Assembly (NCBI RefSeq): GCF_000422845.1
Contig: NZ_AUGV01000004.1
Coordinates: 186,001 to 250,000, forward strand
DNA from: Oceanobacter kriegii DSM 6294
Lineage (GTDB): Bacteria; Pseudomonadota; Gammaproteobacteria; Pseudomonadales; Oceanobacteraceae
Length of the DNA stretch: 64,000 nucleotides
Direction of reading: 5' to 3'
In this document: one piece after another, positions 50,117 to 59,967 of the stretch
Layout: each line of letters starts with the position of its first letter
Numbering within the stretch: position 1 is the first letter of the stretch
Program-made: the position numbers and the translations under genes
The notes under the pieces: model-generated
Seen by the model: only the letters and a program-made list of their open reading frames with translations
What the model was told of the DNA's origin: nothing
Database searches by the model: none

Positions 50117-53100
50117 ACTCCCTCCTGAGCCGCATCGGCGCGTGTTGTGTATTTCATCAAGGACGACATCAGGTGGTTATGACGGCTGACCCAGTGTTGC
50201 AGGTAGTCCGGTTTCAGCAGTGACTCCAATAATTCCGGCCGACAGCGTTGCAGTTCAGCCCCTTGCAACTCGCCAAAGTCGCTGGCCAATGCTTGCCTAA
50301 CAAGGGTTAGCCATTCTTCGATCGCTTGTTGGTGTTCGCTGTCATCGTCGTTGGAACCGGCTGCGACGGCAGCAAGATCCACATCCGGCGTTTGTGACAG
50401 CAGGCTGAACAGCAAATCGGGGAGCAAGTCACCGGCCATCAGCCAGCTTTGCATCAGGTATTCGACCATTTCCAGCAACAGCGCCTGGCTTTGCTCTGGT
50501 TCAGGACAGCCCAGCTGGTATTCACATACCTCGCCGCTCTTGCGGTCCCCCAATCCCAGATAGCTGAGGTTGCTGACCTCACCGTCGGAGGCGAGATTGG
50601 CTAACAACAGTTCGGCCCAGGCATCCAGCAGATGACTGCCGCGCACGCTACCGCTGCGCCATCGAACGAGTGTTTTACCGGCCGTCATCGCCAGACTCTC
50701 GCCACTGATGGTCAGCTGTTCGTTGGCACTCAAGCGCTCATGGTTGCCGAACAAGGCCCGTACAGACGCAGGCAGTGGCAGTTCCACACGCCAGGAAGTA
50801 GCCTCGCCGACTTGAGGCTGTAGCTGCCGAATTCGCTGAACCAGGGGTTGCACCTCGGCTATGGCATCTTCAAGAGCCAGTTCTCCCAGCACATTGACGG
50901 GTAGCTGGCCGAGCGATTGCAGTCGCTGTAAACGCTTAAGACTATCGGGCTGCAAGCCGCAATCGGTTCCCGAGTCAGCGGCTACCTGAGCGATTTCCAG
51001 CCCGACTTCTTCATCGCGAAACAGATACTGCTCCAGCGTATCCAGCCGGAACGGTTCCTCGGTACGCTCTTCCTGCCAACGCGGTTGCAGGTCGATGCGC
51101 AAACGACGTTTGAGGAAGAACGTAGCACTGCTTTTCAACGCCGATTGAATGTCGCTCAGCTCCAGCTGCAAGGCCGACTGTGGATCGTCTTGCCACTCTT
51201 CCGGTATCGGCAAGGGTTTGGCAATAAACCGTTCAGGTTCAACTTGCATGGGGGCTGAAGCCACGGCGGCCCACAACGGGTGATAGCTTTGAATCGTGCG
51301 AGAGGGAATCTTGCTGTTCTCTTTAGTGCTGTCTTGGATCGTATTGTCCCAGGCCACATTGTCTTGAGCCGCATTGTCTGGAGAGCGCGGCAAGTACAGC
51401 TGCGGATTAAACGGCTGCAAAGGCAGCTCTTCCTGCAACCACTGACGCATCCACTGGCGGCTATCGGCATGAGCCGCTGGCTGCCAGTCCGACAGGCAAT
51501 AACCATCACACAAGTAGTCGGTTAGTTCGCTGACCAATACCGAAGGCTGTTGTTCGTTATTCTCGCGCACACCGCGACCACGGTAGCTGATATAGAGTTT
51601 GTCCTGCGCCGAGCTGACGGCTTCCAGAAACAGGTAACGGTCGTCGTCCCGACGGGAACGGTCTCCCTGACGACGCTTACCCGCCATGATCAGATCAAAC
51701 CCGACCGGCGTCACCTTACGGGGATAGTCGGCGTCGTTCATGCCCAGCATGCACACCACCCGAAACGGGATCGAACGCATCGGCATCAGGGTACAGAAGT
51801 TAACTGGCCCGGCCAGAAAACGTTGCCAACCGCCCTGCTGACCCAGTTCATTCACAAACCAGGCGCGTACCACACGAATCGACAGTTGCTGTTCACCGCC
51901 TTGCTCGTCGTTCACCAAACCACCCAGTTCCAGCTCTTGTTGCCAGCTCTGAATGGCATCCCGTATTTGTTGCAGGGAATTCTGTTGACGTTGCTGTTCG
52001 TAAGCGGATACCTGATCGGCGCGACTGAAGTCTGAAGTAAACAACTGCCGGGTGAGTTCGGACACCCGTTCGATCCATTGCAGCGCAGTCGCCGGTTTGG
52101 CCAGCGCCTGCTGCCAGTACTCCAGCGCATCAATCAATGCCAGCAACTTGCCGAGTAATTCCGCGCTGCTGCCTTCTACCGCCGAAACCGGCCAGTCACC
52201 CTGCCAGCCAGGCACCATGGAGCTGGACGGCAGGGTTTCCGGAATCATCAGCCCCAGCAACAACTGACGCAATCCCTTACGCCAGCTGTTTTGTTCAAAA
52301 CCGGGCACGCCCAAACCGTTCCGTTGCTGGCGATCCAGCCCCCAGCGCACATTGGCTCGCTGCAGCCATTCCTTGATGGTGTCGAGATCGGATTCGGCAA
52401 TGCCAAATTGCAAACGAATGGCCGGTACTTCCAGCCAGTCCTGTACTTCGGTCACCGTCATGCGGCTGTCTGGCAGCGCCAGCAAGGCCAAAAACGTGTC
52501 TAGCAACGGGTTTTCTGCCACCAGCGATTGGTCGGCAATGGCCCACGGGATATAGAGACTGTTGGCTTTTCGACTGACGTCGGCGCTGGCAAATACGGCA
52601 TCAATGTAGGGTGCATAGGCATCAATGTCCGGCACCATCACAACGATGTCGCGAGGCTGCAAGGTCGGGTCATCAGCCAGCCAATTCAGTAGCTGGTCCT
52701 GCAAGCGCTGCACTTCCCGCAGCGGACTGTGAGCCGAGACAATACGAATGCTGTCGTCGCTTGCCTCAACCGCTTGTTTGAAATCACTGCTGTCTAACGC
52801 TTGCTCGGTAAAGGCCAGCTGCTGGCGGTCTTGCAGTTCAAGAATGTCGGCTTGCAGGTGCTGCAACAGGTTACGCTGGGGCTGCGGTTGAGGATCTACC
52901 CAGGCTTCAACGTCGAGCTCTAATTCGGTGTCGTGTACCATGGTCAGGAAGTCCCGTCCGAGCTGCCCCCAACTGGCCAACAAGGGATTACCCCGCTCCA
53001 GATAAGCGGCAGATTCTGGCGACTGGCGCAGAATCCGTGCCCGGCGTTTGTCGTCGACAATGTCGCCCCAGAAATTTCGACACGGGTTCAAGAGGAAAAA

Positions 53101-53832
53101 ATGCACCTCAATGCGTTCAGAAATGGCATTCAAGACTTGCCAGTAACTGCCTGGCAACGCGGCAATACCAAACACAAACAAACGCTTGGGCAAACCCTTC
53201 AGGCGCTCCGGGTGCTGCCTGACCAAATCGGCCAGTTGTTCCATCAAGCGAGCACGGTGATCAAGGCTGTGCCCCAACTCACGACTGCGCTCCACCAGCG
53301 CCCGCCACACCACCGGCTGCCACGGGTGCAGGGAGATGTCGGCGCCCTCAATCTCGTCCTGCTGGTTCTCCCATGCCAATAACCAGTCGGGGCGATAAAC
53401 CAGATATTGGTCGAACACGTCGGCGATGGTTTGTGACAACTGAAAACAGCGCAGTCCTTGCGGGTCGTCATCGAGATAGTGAGCAATGGCCGCACACGGG
53501 TGATCCGGGTTATCGCGGGCGGCTTCAATCAATTCCGGCAACAAGGTCATGAGCTTCCAGGTCATGAACGGCTTGTCGAAATGAGAGCGCTCCGGCAAAT
53601 CCGGGCGAAGCTGGTTAAATACTTTCCAGACAAAGCTGAACGGCAGTGGAAAATCGACTTGAGCCGATACCCCAAGACCATCGGCGATGTTCAGTTTAAG
53701 CCAATGGGCCATGCCCTGACTCTGCACCAGTATCGCTTCCTGCTCGAACGGCGACGGAGGGTTGTGCTTCATCAAAGACAACAAAATGCCTTTCAGAACA
53801 TCGAGGTCGTTGGAGTGGTAAAACTTGATCAT
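50113..53832 (-). CDS. recC: Exodeoxyribonuclease V subunit gamma (RecC)
   Basis: Chi-recognition and scaffolding subunit with inactivated helicase and nuclease folds. The protein of 1239 residues begins MIKFYHSNDLDVLKGILL, matching the MLRVYHSNRLDVLE start known for RecC; a start eight codons earlier is possible but unlikely. FEQEAILVQSQGMAHWLKL and DFPLPFSFVWKVFNQL are typical. It leads the operon; the ptrA gene found between recC and recB in enterobacteria is missing. An AGGGA site precedes the start. Confidence 0.96.
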   Translation of the reverse strand: MIKFYHSNDLDVLKGILLSLMKHNPPSPFEQEAILVQSQGMAHWLKLNIADGLGVSAQVDFPLPFSFVWKVFNQLRPDLPERSHFDKPFMTWKLMTLLPELIEAARDNPDHPCAAIAHYLDDDPQGLRCFQLSQTIADVFDQYLVYRPDWLLAWENQQDEIEGADISLHPWQPVVWRALVERSRELGHSLDHRARLMEQLADLVRQHPERLKGLPKRLFVFGIAALPGSYWQVLNAISERIEVHFFLLNPCRNFWGDIVDDKRRARILRQSPESAAYLERGNPLLASWGQLGRDFLTMVHDTELELDVEAWVDPQPQPQRNLLQHLQADILELQDRQQLAFTEQALDSSDFKQAVEASDDSIRIVSAHSPLREVQRLQDQLLNWLADDPTLQPRDIVVMVPDIDAYAPYIDAVFASADVSRKANSLYIPWAIADQSLVAENPLLDTFLALLALPDSRMTVTEVQDWLEVPAIRLQFGIAESDLDTIKEWLQRANVRWGLDRQQRNGLGVPGFEQNSWRKGLRQLLLGLMIPETLPSSSMVPGWQGDWPVSAVEGSSAELLGKLLALIDALEYWQQALAKPATALQWIERVSELTRQLFTSDFSRADQVSAYEQQRQQNSLQQIRDAIQSWQQELELGGLVNDEQGGEQQLSIRVVRAWFVNELGQQGGWQRFLAGPVNFCTLMPMRSIPFRVVCMLGMNDADYPRKVTPVGFDLIMAGKRRQGDRSRRDDDRYLFLEAVSSAQDKLYISYRGRGVRENNEQQPSVLVSELTDYLCDGYCLSDWQPAAHADSRQWMRQWLQEELPLQPFNPQLYLPRSPDNAAQDNVAWDNTIQDSTKENSKIPSRTIQSYHPLWAAVASAPMQVEPERFIAKPLPIPEEWQDDPQSALQLELSDIQSALKSSATFFLKRRLRIDLQPRWQEERTEEPFRLDTLEQYLFRDEEVGLEIAQVAADSGTDCGLQPDSLKRLQRLQSLGQLPVNVLGELALEDAIAEVQPLVQRIRQLQPQVGEATSWRVELPLPASVRALFGNHERLSANEQLTISGESLAMTAGKTLVRWRSGSVRGSHLLDAWAELLLANLASDGEVSNLSYLGLGDRKSGEVCEYQLGCPEPEQSQALLLEMVEYLMQSWLMAGDLLPDLLFSLLSQTPDVDLAAVAAGSNDDDSEHQQAIEEWLTLVRQALASDFGELQGAELQRCRPELLESLLKPDYLQHWVSRHNHLMSSLMKYTTRADAAQEGV

Positions 53833-54031
53833 GCCGTCCCTGAGCCCAGTGGGCATTGCAATAACACCGGGGCCAGCCTGAATACCCCGCTGCTCGCGCA
53901 GCGTTATTCAGATCAGTCCCCTAAGCAGAATGTGACGAGTTTAACAGTGTGATGGCCAGAATACTCTGCGATTGGCGATGACTGTTAGTTGGCTCAGTAG
54001 CGACTGATTCGCAGCTACTTTCTAATCCACC

Positions 54032-54064
54032 CCAATCCCCCGCCAATCCCCCGCCAATCCACCC
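54032..54064. repeat. Three tandem copies of an 11-base unit upstream of the 2H-like gene
   Basis: CCAATCCCCCG is repeated twice exactly and once with changes inside the 420-base spacer 53833-54252. The 11-base period equals about one helical turn. The rest of the spacer holds nothing else I recognise. Confidence 0.65.
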
Positions 54065-54252
54065 GCCACTGGCGGATTTGTCATTCCCTTACGGTCGTTA
54101 TGTTGTGATTCAGGCCAATTTTTATGCAAGTTGCTGCTTTTTAAGTCTGTACAAAAGTACCATCCCGTCCGATGATTTATTCGACCAAGGTCGAACATCA
54201 AACATAAACGACCACCACTCCACTCAGGACGAGATCAGCGCGAGGGACAGGT

Positions 54253-54939
54253 ATGCACAGCAGTCTGGATACATTGTTTGAAAAACAGCAGAGTATTTAT
54301 CTGAACGCATTCAAGCACCCCATGGCGCAGCAGGAGTTGCAGTTAACCGGTGCCGATCGGCCGTTCGAGGCCGGCATGCTGGTGGTGTTGAAATACCCGC
54401 CGGAGCTAACCGAGCGACTGCACCAGGCCAGCCTGGCCGTCGCCAGCACTATCCCCGCCCTGACCTACGCCCCCGAGGCGCTGTACACGACGGTTGCCGT
54501 CGGTCCCAAGCTGCACGATTTAACAGATCACGAAGCCAGCAAAAGCGAGCTGCAATTCAGCAGCTGGTTCTTTGAAGAAGGGCTTGCCCTTGGCCAGTCG
54601 CTCACCGAGCGCATCCAGATTACCTTCACCGAATGGCTCTACAACAGCAACACTCTGATTGCTGCCAGCAAAGCCAACCAGCATTTTTGGCAGCTGGCCG
54701 ACCAGTTGGTATCGAGCGCCAATAAACGCAGTATTCGCAGTGCCATGCCCTGGGGAAGCCACGTCACGGTGTCGCGCTTTTTGGCCGACAAAACCCCGGC
54801 GTCGGTGATGCGCGAGCCGCTGTCCCAATTGCCCGGTTTGCCAACCAAAGCCATCACCCCGCAGGGACTCGAGCTGGTGCATTACGAGTGCGACAGCCAC
54901 GGTTTTCGGCTGCGCAACCGCGATTTCTGGAACTCCTGA
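54253..54939 (+). CDS. 2H-phosphoesterase-like protein with a degenerate first motif
   Basis: A 228-residue soluble protein. WGSHVTVSRFL (H170-V-T172) looks like the second H-x-T motif of the LigT/2H phosphoesterase superfamily. At the place of the first, ALYTTVAVGP has Y78 where the catalytic histidine is expected. 2H enzymes hydrolyse or ligate 2',3'-cyclic RNA ends or related nucleotides; with one histidine lost this protein may bind rather than cleave. GAGGGA lies before the ATG. It stands alone between recC and a thioesterase gene. The assignment is tentative. Confidence 0.5.
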   Translation: MHSSLDTLFEKQQSIYLNAFKHPMAQQELQLTGADRPFEAGMLVVLKYPPELTERLHQASLAVASTIPALTYAPEALYTTVAVGPKLHDLTDHEASKSELQFSSWFFEEGLALGQSLTERIQITFTEWLYNSNTLIAASKANQHFWQLADQLVSSANKRSIRSAMPWGSHVTVSRFLADKTPASVMREPLSQLPGLPTKAITPQGLELVHYECDSHGFRLRNRDFWNS

Positions 54940-55165
54940 ACGGCACCCGGGTTTCTATCAGGCATTGAACCGCCCCTGAATGAACAGCCGTTCCGATAGC
55001 TGGCCCCGAAAGATTGGGTTATATTGCGCCAAACGCGACAGGCAGGTTTTCCCGCTACTGTCGCACCCAACCGGAAACCAATATCCGGCGATCTATCTTG
55101 AGCACACACTGAGAGCAGCCTCTCCGAGAGCGATCTCACCGAGAGCAACCAGACCGAGAAAATCT

Positions 55166-55591
55166 ATGAACGAAACCACCCGCGGCCGTCTGACCACCCG
55201 CACCATTGCCATGCCCAGCGATACCAACCCGGCCGGAGATATTTTCGGCGGCTGGGTACTGTCCCAAATGGACATTGCTGCCGGAATTTGCGCCGGCCAA
55301 CGCGCCCAGGGCCGAGTTGTCACCGTGGCTGTCGACAGCATGAGCTTCATTCGCGCGGTTAAAGTGGGTGACATTCTGGGGGTCTACACCGAAGTTGCCC
55401 AGGTCGGTCGCACCTCGATGCAAATCCATGTGGAAGCCTGGGTCCGTCGTGGCCGTATTGGTCACCGTGAAAAAGTGACCGAAGCCCTGTTCAAATTTGT
55501 ATCCATTGATGACGAGGGCGTTCCAACGCCAATTCCGGCCGAAGATGAGCTGCCGCAGTACGTGCTGAACAACAATAACTGCGAGTTCTGA
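55166..55591 (+). CDS. Acyl-CoA thioesterase, hotdog fold (YciA-like)
   Basis: A 141-residue single hotdog domain. The catalytic motif PSDTNPAGDIFGGWVLSQMD holds the general-base Asp and the helix that binds the thioester, and VTVAVDSMSFIRAVKVGDIL is the typical second half. It hydrolyses acyl-CoA esters and may control CoA pools. The start is chosen at MNETTRGRL; the longer frame from 54980 reads through repetitive upstream sequence. The ribosome site is weak. Confidence 0.9.
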   Translation: MNETTRGRLTTRTIAMPSDTNPAGDIFGGWVLSQMDIAAGICAGQRAQGRVVTVAVDSMSFIRAVKVGDILGVYTEVAQVGRTSMQIHVEAWVRRGRIGHREKVTEALFKFVSIDDEGVPTPIPAEDELPQYVLNNNNCEF

Positions 55592-55667
55592 TCAACGGAT
55601 TCTGACCAGTAGCGCCAACGCATCAACCGGTGCGTTGGCCTTCTTGTTCTCTGCTCTATCCGTAGCC

Positions 55668-55703
55668 GCTTTGCCCACTTTCGCTGCTTTGCCCACTTTC
55701 GCT
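55668..55703. repeat. Two tandem copies of an 18-base unit
   Basis: GCTTTGCCCACTTTCGCT occurs twice head to tail in the 311-base spacer 55592-55902 between the thioesterase and trhO. The rest of the spacer shows no gene that I can support. Confidence 0.7.
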
Positions 55704-55902
55704 ACTTTCCACCCCTCAGTCCTTACCCGCCAATCTCTGTCTGCCGCAACCGATAGCGGCGTTTTACTGCTCTGTATTTTTCGGCGATGAGCCCGGTTTG
55801 GGGTTTTGCAGTGGTTTTTGTATACTCCGCGCCCTCTTTTGACCTGTATCAACCCACTACCATCAAACGCACCGGTTTTACGTTCCGGGAAAGCGAGGAA
55901 AT

Positions 55903-56925
55903 ATGACTCAAAATACCGCTAATCCGTCTGCTGCACAGCGCGAACAAATCGTTGTTTGCGCCATGTACAAATTTGTCACACTGGACAATTTTGAAGCGCT
56001 GCGCCAACCACTGCTGGATACCATGCTGGCGCTCGACGTTAAAGGCACCTTGTTGCTGGCTAACGAAGGCATCAATGGCACCGTTGCCGGTACCCGCGCA
56101 GGCATCGACGGTTTGCTGGACTACTTGCGCAAGGACGAGCGCCTGGCCGATATCGGCTACAAGGAATCCTACGACGACGAACAGCCGTTCTACCGCACCA
56201 AGGTCAAGCTGAAGAAAGAGATCGTCACCATGGGCGTGGAAGGCATTGATCCAAAGCGCGTCGTAGGCACCTACGTTAAGCCGAAAGACTGGAACGCGCT
56301 GATTTCAGACCCGGATGTGGTACTGGTGGATACCCGCAACGATTACGAAGTGGGCATTGGCACGTTCAAGGGCGCCATCGACCCGAACACCAAAACCTTC
56401 CGTGAGTTTCCACAGTACGTGAAGGAAAACCTTGATCCGCAGAAGAACAAGAAAGTCGCCATGTTCTGTACCGGCGGTATCCGTTGTGAAAAATCCACCG
56501 CGTACCTGAAAGAACAGGGCTTCGACGAGGTCTACCACCTCGAGGGCGGCATTCTGAAATACCTGGAAGAAGTTCCGGAAGAAGAAACCCTGTGGGAAGG
56601 CGAATGCTTTGTGTTTGACAACCGGGTGACCGTTAACCACAAGCTGGAAAAAGGCGAATACGACCAGTGCCACGCCTGTCGTCGCCCGATTACCGAAGAA
56701 GACAAGCAATCCGAGCACTACGCTCAGGGCATCAGCTGTCATCATTGCATCGACGAATACTCCGAAGAACAGCGTGAGCGTTTCCGCCAGCGCGAACAGC
56801 AGATGCAATTGGCACGGGAGCGTGGTGAAGACCACCTGGGTAACGACTTGCAGGACGTGATTCAGAAGCGTCGGGCGGAAAAGAAGGCTTTCAAGGAAGC
56901 TCAGCGCAAAGCTGACGCCAAGTGA
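55903..56925 (+). CDS. trhO: tRNA uridine(34) hydroxylase TrhO (rhodanese family, YceA/UPF0176)
   Basis: A 340-residue protein. Residues 15-115 form the N-terminal acylphosphatase-like domain ([21 protein letters not shown]), and residues 130-230 a rhodanese domain with the catalytic cysteine C189 in [12 protein letters not shown]. After that comes a Cys-rich region (CHACRRPI...CHHCIDEY) that may bind zinc, and a charged helical tail. TrhO makes 5-hydroxyuridine at tRNA position 34 with oxygen, an early step to cmo5U/mo5U. GAGGAA precedes the ATG. It is monocistronic with a strong terminator. Confidence 0.95.
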   Translation: MTQNTANPSAAQREQIVVCAMYKFVTLDNFEALRQPLLDTMLALDVKGTLLLANEGINGTVAGTRAGIDGLLDYLRKDERLADIGYKESYDDEQPFYRTKVKLKKEIVTMGVEGIDPKRVVGTYVKPKDWNALISDPDVVLVDTRNDYEVGIGTFKGAIDPNTKTFREFPQYVKENLDPQKNKKVAMFCTGGIRCEKSTAYLKEQGFDEVYHLEGGILKYLEEVPEEETLWEGECFVFDNRVTVNHKLEKGEYDQCHACRRPITEEDKQSEHYAQGISCHHCIDEYSEEQRERFRQREQQMQLARERGEDHLGNDLQDVIQKRRAEKKAFKEAQRKADAK

Positions 56926-56988
56926 TCTGATCTACAGCTGAAAACGAATCACGCCGAAAACCGATCACTCTTAAAACCGCCCCTAAAC

Positions 56989-57027
56989 AAAAGGCGCAAC
57001 AGTTCTCTGTTGCGCCTTTTGTTTTTC
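56989..57027 (+). terminator. Terminator after trhO
   Basis: AAAAGGCGCAACA / TGTTGCGCCTTTT stem with a six-base loop and a T-rich tail; the A-rich side may also end the convergent small gene. Confidence 0.93.
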
Positions 57028-57057
57028 TTTAGCTGTTGAAATGAGCAGCTGACTGCT

Positions 57058-57312
57058 TCAGTTCAACTGGTGCGCCAGATCGTTCAACCGAGCGCGTGTC
57101 TGCTGCGCCTTGGCATTGGCTTTTTGCCAATGAGGCACATGGCTTTCGGTATCGTGCAGAATCTCTTCGAATTCATGGTCCAGTTGATGCAGCTGCTGCT
57201 CCAGCGGGCCATGCACCACATCGAGAACCTCGTGCACTTGCTGCAACTCACGGGCGAGCGCCTGGCACGTCAGCTTGAAAACTTCTTCCTGACTCATTTG
57301 CATCAATTCCAT
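57058..57312 (-). CDS. Small coiled-coil protein, unknown
   Basis: An 84-residue, fully helical, His/Gln/Glu-rich chain with heptad-like spacing and no cysteines or membrane helix. I do not recognise it. It is judged real because AGGAGGTGACC, a near-perfect ribosome site, precedes the ATG by six bases and the gene sits between a terminator and a 250-base spacer. It lies downstream of and on the same strand as the VWA/MoxR pair but 250 bases away, so co-transcription is uncertain. Confidence 0.7.
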   Translation of the reverse strand: MELMQMSQEEVFKLTCQALARELQQVHEVLDVVHGPLEQQLHQLDHEFEEILHDTESHVPHWQKANAKAQQTRARLNDLAHQLN

Positions 57313-57564
57313 CGGTCACCTCCTGACATCACTTGCATCGCTGCTGCAAACGGGTAGAGATTGCCTTACGAAAAGGCACGGACAATTCGATACTATCCAG
57401 TTGCGACCACAGGAACCGTGAACTGTTTCAGAATTAATGACTGACTGTTTTTTAATCGGCCAGACACCTGACAATGCCGTCAAAGCAATCCGACGGCATG
57501 TGTCGCGCTCAATGAAGATGACAAAGCGGCAGCGTTTTCTCAAAGCGCGGCGGGTTATTCAAAG

Positions 57565-58746
57565 CTAGCGCTGTAACTCACGAATGGCCTGGGTAAGGCC
57601 GTCGACCGTCAGCGGATACATACGGTCTTCCATCAGCTGGCGAATCATGCCCAATGACCCACCCGGCCCCCACCAATGGTGCGGTGTCGGGTTCAGCCAG
57701 GCGACGTGGGGGAACTGGTCGGTCACGCGCTGTAACCACACGGCACCCGCCTCCTCGTTGTAGTGCTCAACACTGCCACCAACATGAGTCACTTCGTAGG
57801 GTGCCATGGTGGCGTCCCCCACAAAGATGATTTTGTAATCGGGGCCGTATTTATGCAGCACGTCCCAGGTGTTGAGGCGTTCCTGATAGCGGCGGTGGTT
57901 GTCCTTCCAGACAAACTCGTACAAGCAATTATGAAAGTAGAAGCACTCCATGTGCTTGAACTCCGCCCGTGCAGCCGAGAACAGCTCCTCACAGGCTTTG
58001 ACGTGTTCATCCATCGAACCGCCAATGTCGAAAAACAACAGCACCTTGACGGCATTGTGGCGCTCAGGCACCAGCTTCAAATCCAGATATCCGGCATTGC
58101 GGGCGGTAGAGCGAATGGTGTCATCCAGGTCGAGCTGATCCGCAGCGCCCTGGCGGGCAAACTGCCGCAAACGTCGCAGCGCCACCTTGATATTACGAAT
58201 GCCCAGTTCGACGTTGTCGTCGAGGTTGCGGTAATTGCGCTGTTCCCACACCTTCACCGCCTTTTTATGGCGGCTATGGCCCTGCTCAATACGAATGCCT
58301 TCGGGATTGTAGCCATGAGCCCCAAAGGGTGAAGTGCCTCCGGTACCAATGTTTTTGCTGCCGCCCTGATGGCGCTTGGTCTGATTTTCCAGCCGCTCGC
58401 GCAAGGCTTCCATGATTTTCTCAAGGCTGCCCAATCCTTCTATCTCGGCTTTTTCAGCCTCCGACAGAATTTTCTCTACTTCCTTGCGCAGCCAGTCTTC
58501 CGGCAGGTTCAGTTCTTCGAGCTTGCCCTGCCAGCTTTCAAGGCCGGCAAAGTAAGCGGCGAACGCACGGTCAAAACGGTCGAAGTATTTCTCATCCTTG
58601 ACCAGACACACCCGGGTTAACTGATAGAACTGTTCCTGATCCGCGAACGCCAGGTTTTGCTTGAGGGCATTGATCAAATCCAGATATTCCCGGATAGAGA
58701 CCGGCACACCGGCAGCGCGGACGATTTGAAAGAAATCAATCAACAT
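57565..58746 (-). CDS. VWA domain protein (CoxE-like) paired with MoxR
   Basis: A 393-residue protein. Residues 1-125 are helical, residues 126-165 a Gly-rich linker, and residues 230-390 a von Willebrand A domain. The metal site motif reads D240-I-G-G-S244 where D-x-S-x-S is canonical, so one serine is a glycine; later metal-site residues (FVGDATMAPYE) are present. MoxR/VWA pairs act as chaperone-like machines that insert cofactors or remodel partner complexes. It starts 17 bases after the MoxR stop. The client protein is unknown. Confidence 0.88.
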   Translation of the reverse strand: MLIDFFQIVRAAGVPVSIREYLDLINALKQNLAFADQEQFYQLTRVCLVKDEKYFDRFDRAFAAYFAGLESWQGKLEELNLPEDWLRKEVEKILSEAEKAEIEGLGSLEKIMEALRERLENQTKRHQGGSKNIGTGGTSPFGAHGYNPEGIRIEQGHSRHKKAVKVWEQRNYRNLDDNVELGIRNIKVALRRLRQFARQGAADQLDLDDTIRSTARNAGYLDLKLVPERHNAVKVLLFFDIGGSMDEHVKACEELFSAARAEFKHMECFYFHNCLYEFVWKDNHRRYQERLNTWDVLHKYGPDYKIIFVGDATMAPYEVTHVGGSVEHYNEEAGAVWLQRVTDQFPHVAWLNPTPHHWWGPGGSLGMIRQLMEDRMYPLTVDGLTQAIRELQR

Positions 58747-58763
58747 AGCAACAAGCCCCGGCG

Positions 58764-59609
58764 TTAACCGCGACGACGACTCATAAAGGCCAGTTTTTCC
58801 AGCAGCATAACGTCTTGTTCATTTTTGATCAGAGCGCCATGCAACGGTGGAATGGCGTCGGTGCCCTTTTTACCCTGCAAGGCGTCCAGACCAATGTCAT
58901 CGGCCATCAGCAGTTTCAGCCAATCGATCATTTCCGAGGTGGACGGCTTTTTCTTCAGGCCCGGCACTTTGCGCAGATCGAAGAAGACCTCCAGCGCGGC
59001 ACTGACCAGTTCCTGCTTGATGTTATCGAAATGCACGTCGACGATTTTTTGCAGGGTATCGCGGTCCGGAAAATCGATGTAATGGAAGAAGCAACGACGC
59101 AGGAACGCATCCGGCAGCTCTTTTTCGTTGTTACTGGTAATCAGAATGATGGGACGATGCCTGGCCACCACCCGTTCGCTGGTTTCGTAAACAAAGAACT
59201 CCATCTTGTCGAGCTCCAGCAACAGGTCGTTGGGGAACTCGATGTCGGCCTTGTCAATTTCATCAATCAGCAGTACCACCGGCTTATCAGCCTCAAAGGC
59301 CTGCCAGAGTTTGCCCTTATTGATGTAATTGCTGATGTCGTTTACGCCTTCCACACCCAGCTGAGAGTCTCGCAGGCGTGATACCGCATCGTACTCATAC
59401 AAGCCCTGGTGAGCGCGGGTGGTGCTTTTGATGTGCCACTGAATCAGGTCGGTATCCAGCGCACTGGCCAATTGCTCTGCCAGCATGGTTTTGCCCGTAC
59501 CAGGCTCACCTTTAAGCAACAGCGGTTTTTGCAATGTGATGGCGGCATTCACAGCCATTTGAAGTTCAGGAGTGGCAATGTAGTCGTCAGTACCGGTAAA
59601 GCGAGCCAT
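58764..59609 (-). CDS. MoxR-family AAA+ ATPase
   Basis: A 281-residue AAA+ ATPase with Walker A GEPGTGKTML, Walker B VVLLIDEIDKAD, sensor ITSNNEKELPDAFLRRC and the arginine finger region. MoxR ATPases work with VWA proteins encoded next to them, as here. A tandem PHO-box-like array lies about 240 bases upstream on the same strand, which suggests possible phosphate control. Confidence 0.93.
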   Translation of the reverse strand: MARFTGTDDYIATPELQMAVNAAITLQKPLLLKGEPGTGKTMLAEQLASALDTDLIQWHIKSTTRAHQGLYEYDAVSRLRDSQLGVEGVNDISNYINKGKLWQAFEADKPVVLLIDEIDKADIEFPNDLLLELDKMEFFVYETSERVVARHRPIILITSNNEKELPDAFLRRCFFHYIDFPDRDTLQKIVDVHFDNIKQELVSAALEVFFDLRKVPGLKKKPSTSEMIDWLKLLMADDIGLDALQGKKGTDAIPPLHGALIKNEQDVMLLEKLAFMSRRRG

Positions 59610-59848
59610 AGCAGTGTCCGAGTGATAAGTGGGTGTTGCTGGTCAGGTGTCGCCACACAGTATAAAAGCATCGGCTCTTAACAGAAACACTCATATTCCA
59701 GCTTGGAAATAAAATAGAGCGCGGCTCATTGGCTACCTATTGAGTGATGACAAGAAACTGAACTGTCAGTTTTGGCAACGTTTATGTACCATCGCGCTGC
59801 CGATGAGATCTTCATCACAAAAGCTCAAATTAGAGCCAAAATTGAAAT

Positions 59849-59877
59849 ATTTCAGTTTTATGAAGACTTTATGACAG
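59849..59877 (-). promoter_or_regulatory. Tandem PHO-box-like array facing the MoxR operon
   Basis: On the minus strand CTGTCAT, TCTTCAT and CTGAAAT are separated by four-base AT-rich spacers (AAAG, AAAA), giving the exact 11-base period of PhoB sites. A TCTAAT -10-like hexamer lies 14 bases downstream at 59834-59829. The first unit is perfect, the others are degenerate. Confidence 0.5.
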
Positions 59878-59889
59878 TCAAAGCTGTCG

Positions 59890-59907
59890 CTGTAACAAAA
59901 CTGTAAT
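59890..59907 (+). promoter_or_regulatory. PHO box upstream of the Na+/phosphate symporter
   Basis: CTGTAACAAAACTGTAAT matches the E. coli PHO box in 15 of 18 positions, with two direct seven-base repeats and a four-base AT spacer. It lies 60 bases before the symporter ATG. PhoB activation under phosphate starvation fits the gene's function. No clean -10 box is seen after it. Confidence 0.75.
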
Positions 59908-59967
59908 ATTTCTCGGAGACCATCCGCGCACTTTATTTCAGACCTTCAATCTACGAGTAATTTCGTT

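Noticed and set aside
55592-55852. An 86-codon minus-strand frame with KVGKAAKVGKAA
   Set aside because: The repeat is simply the 18-base tandem DNA repeat read in frame; no convincing ribosome site and an unlikely composition.
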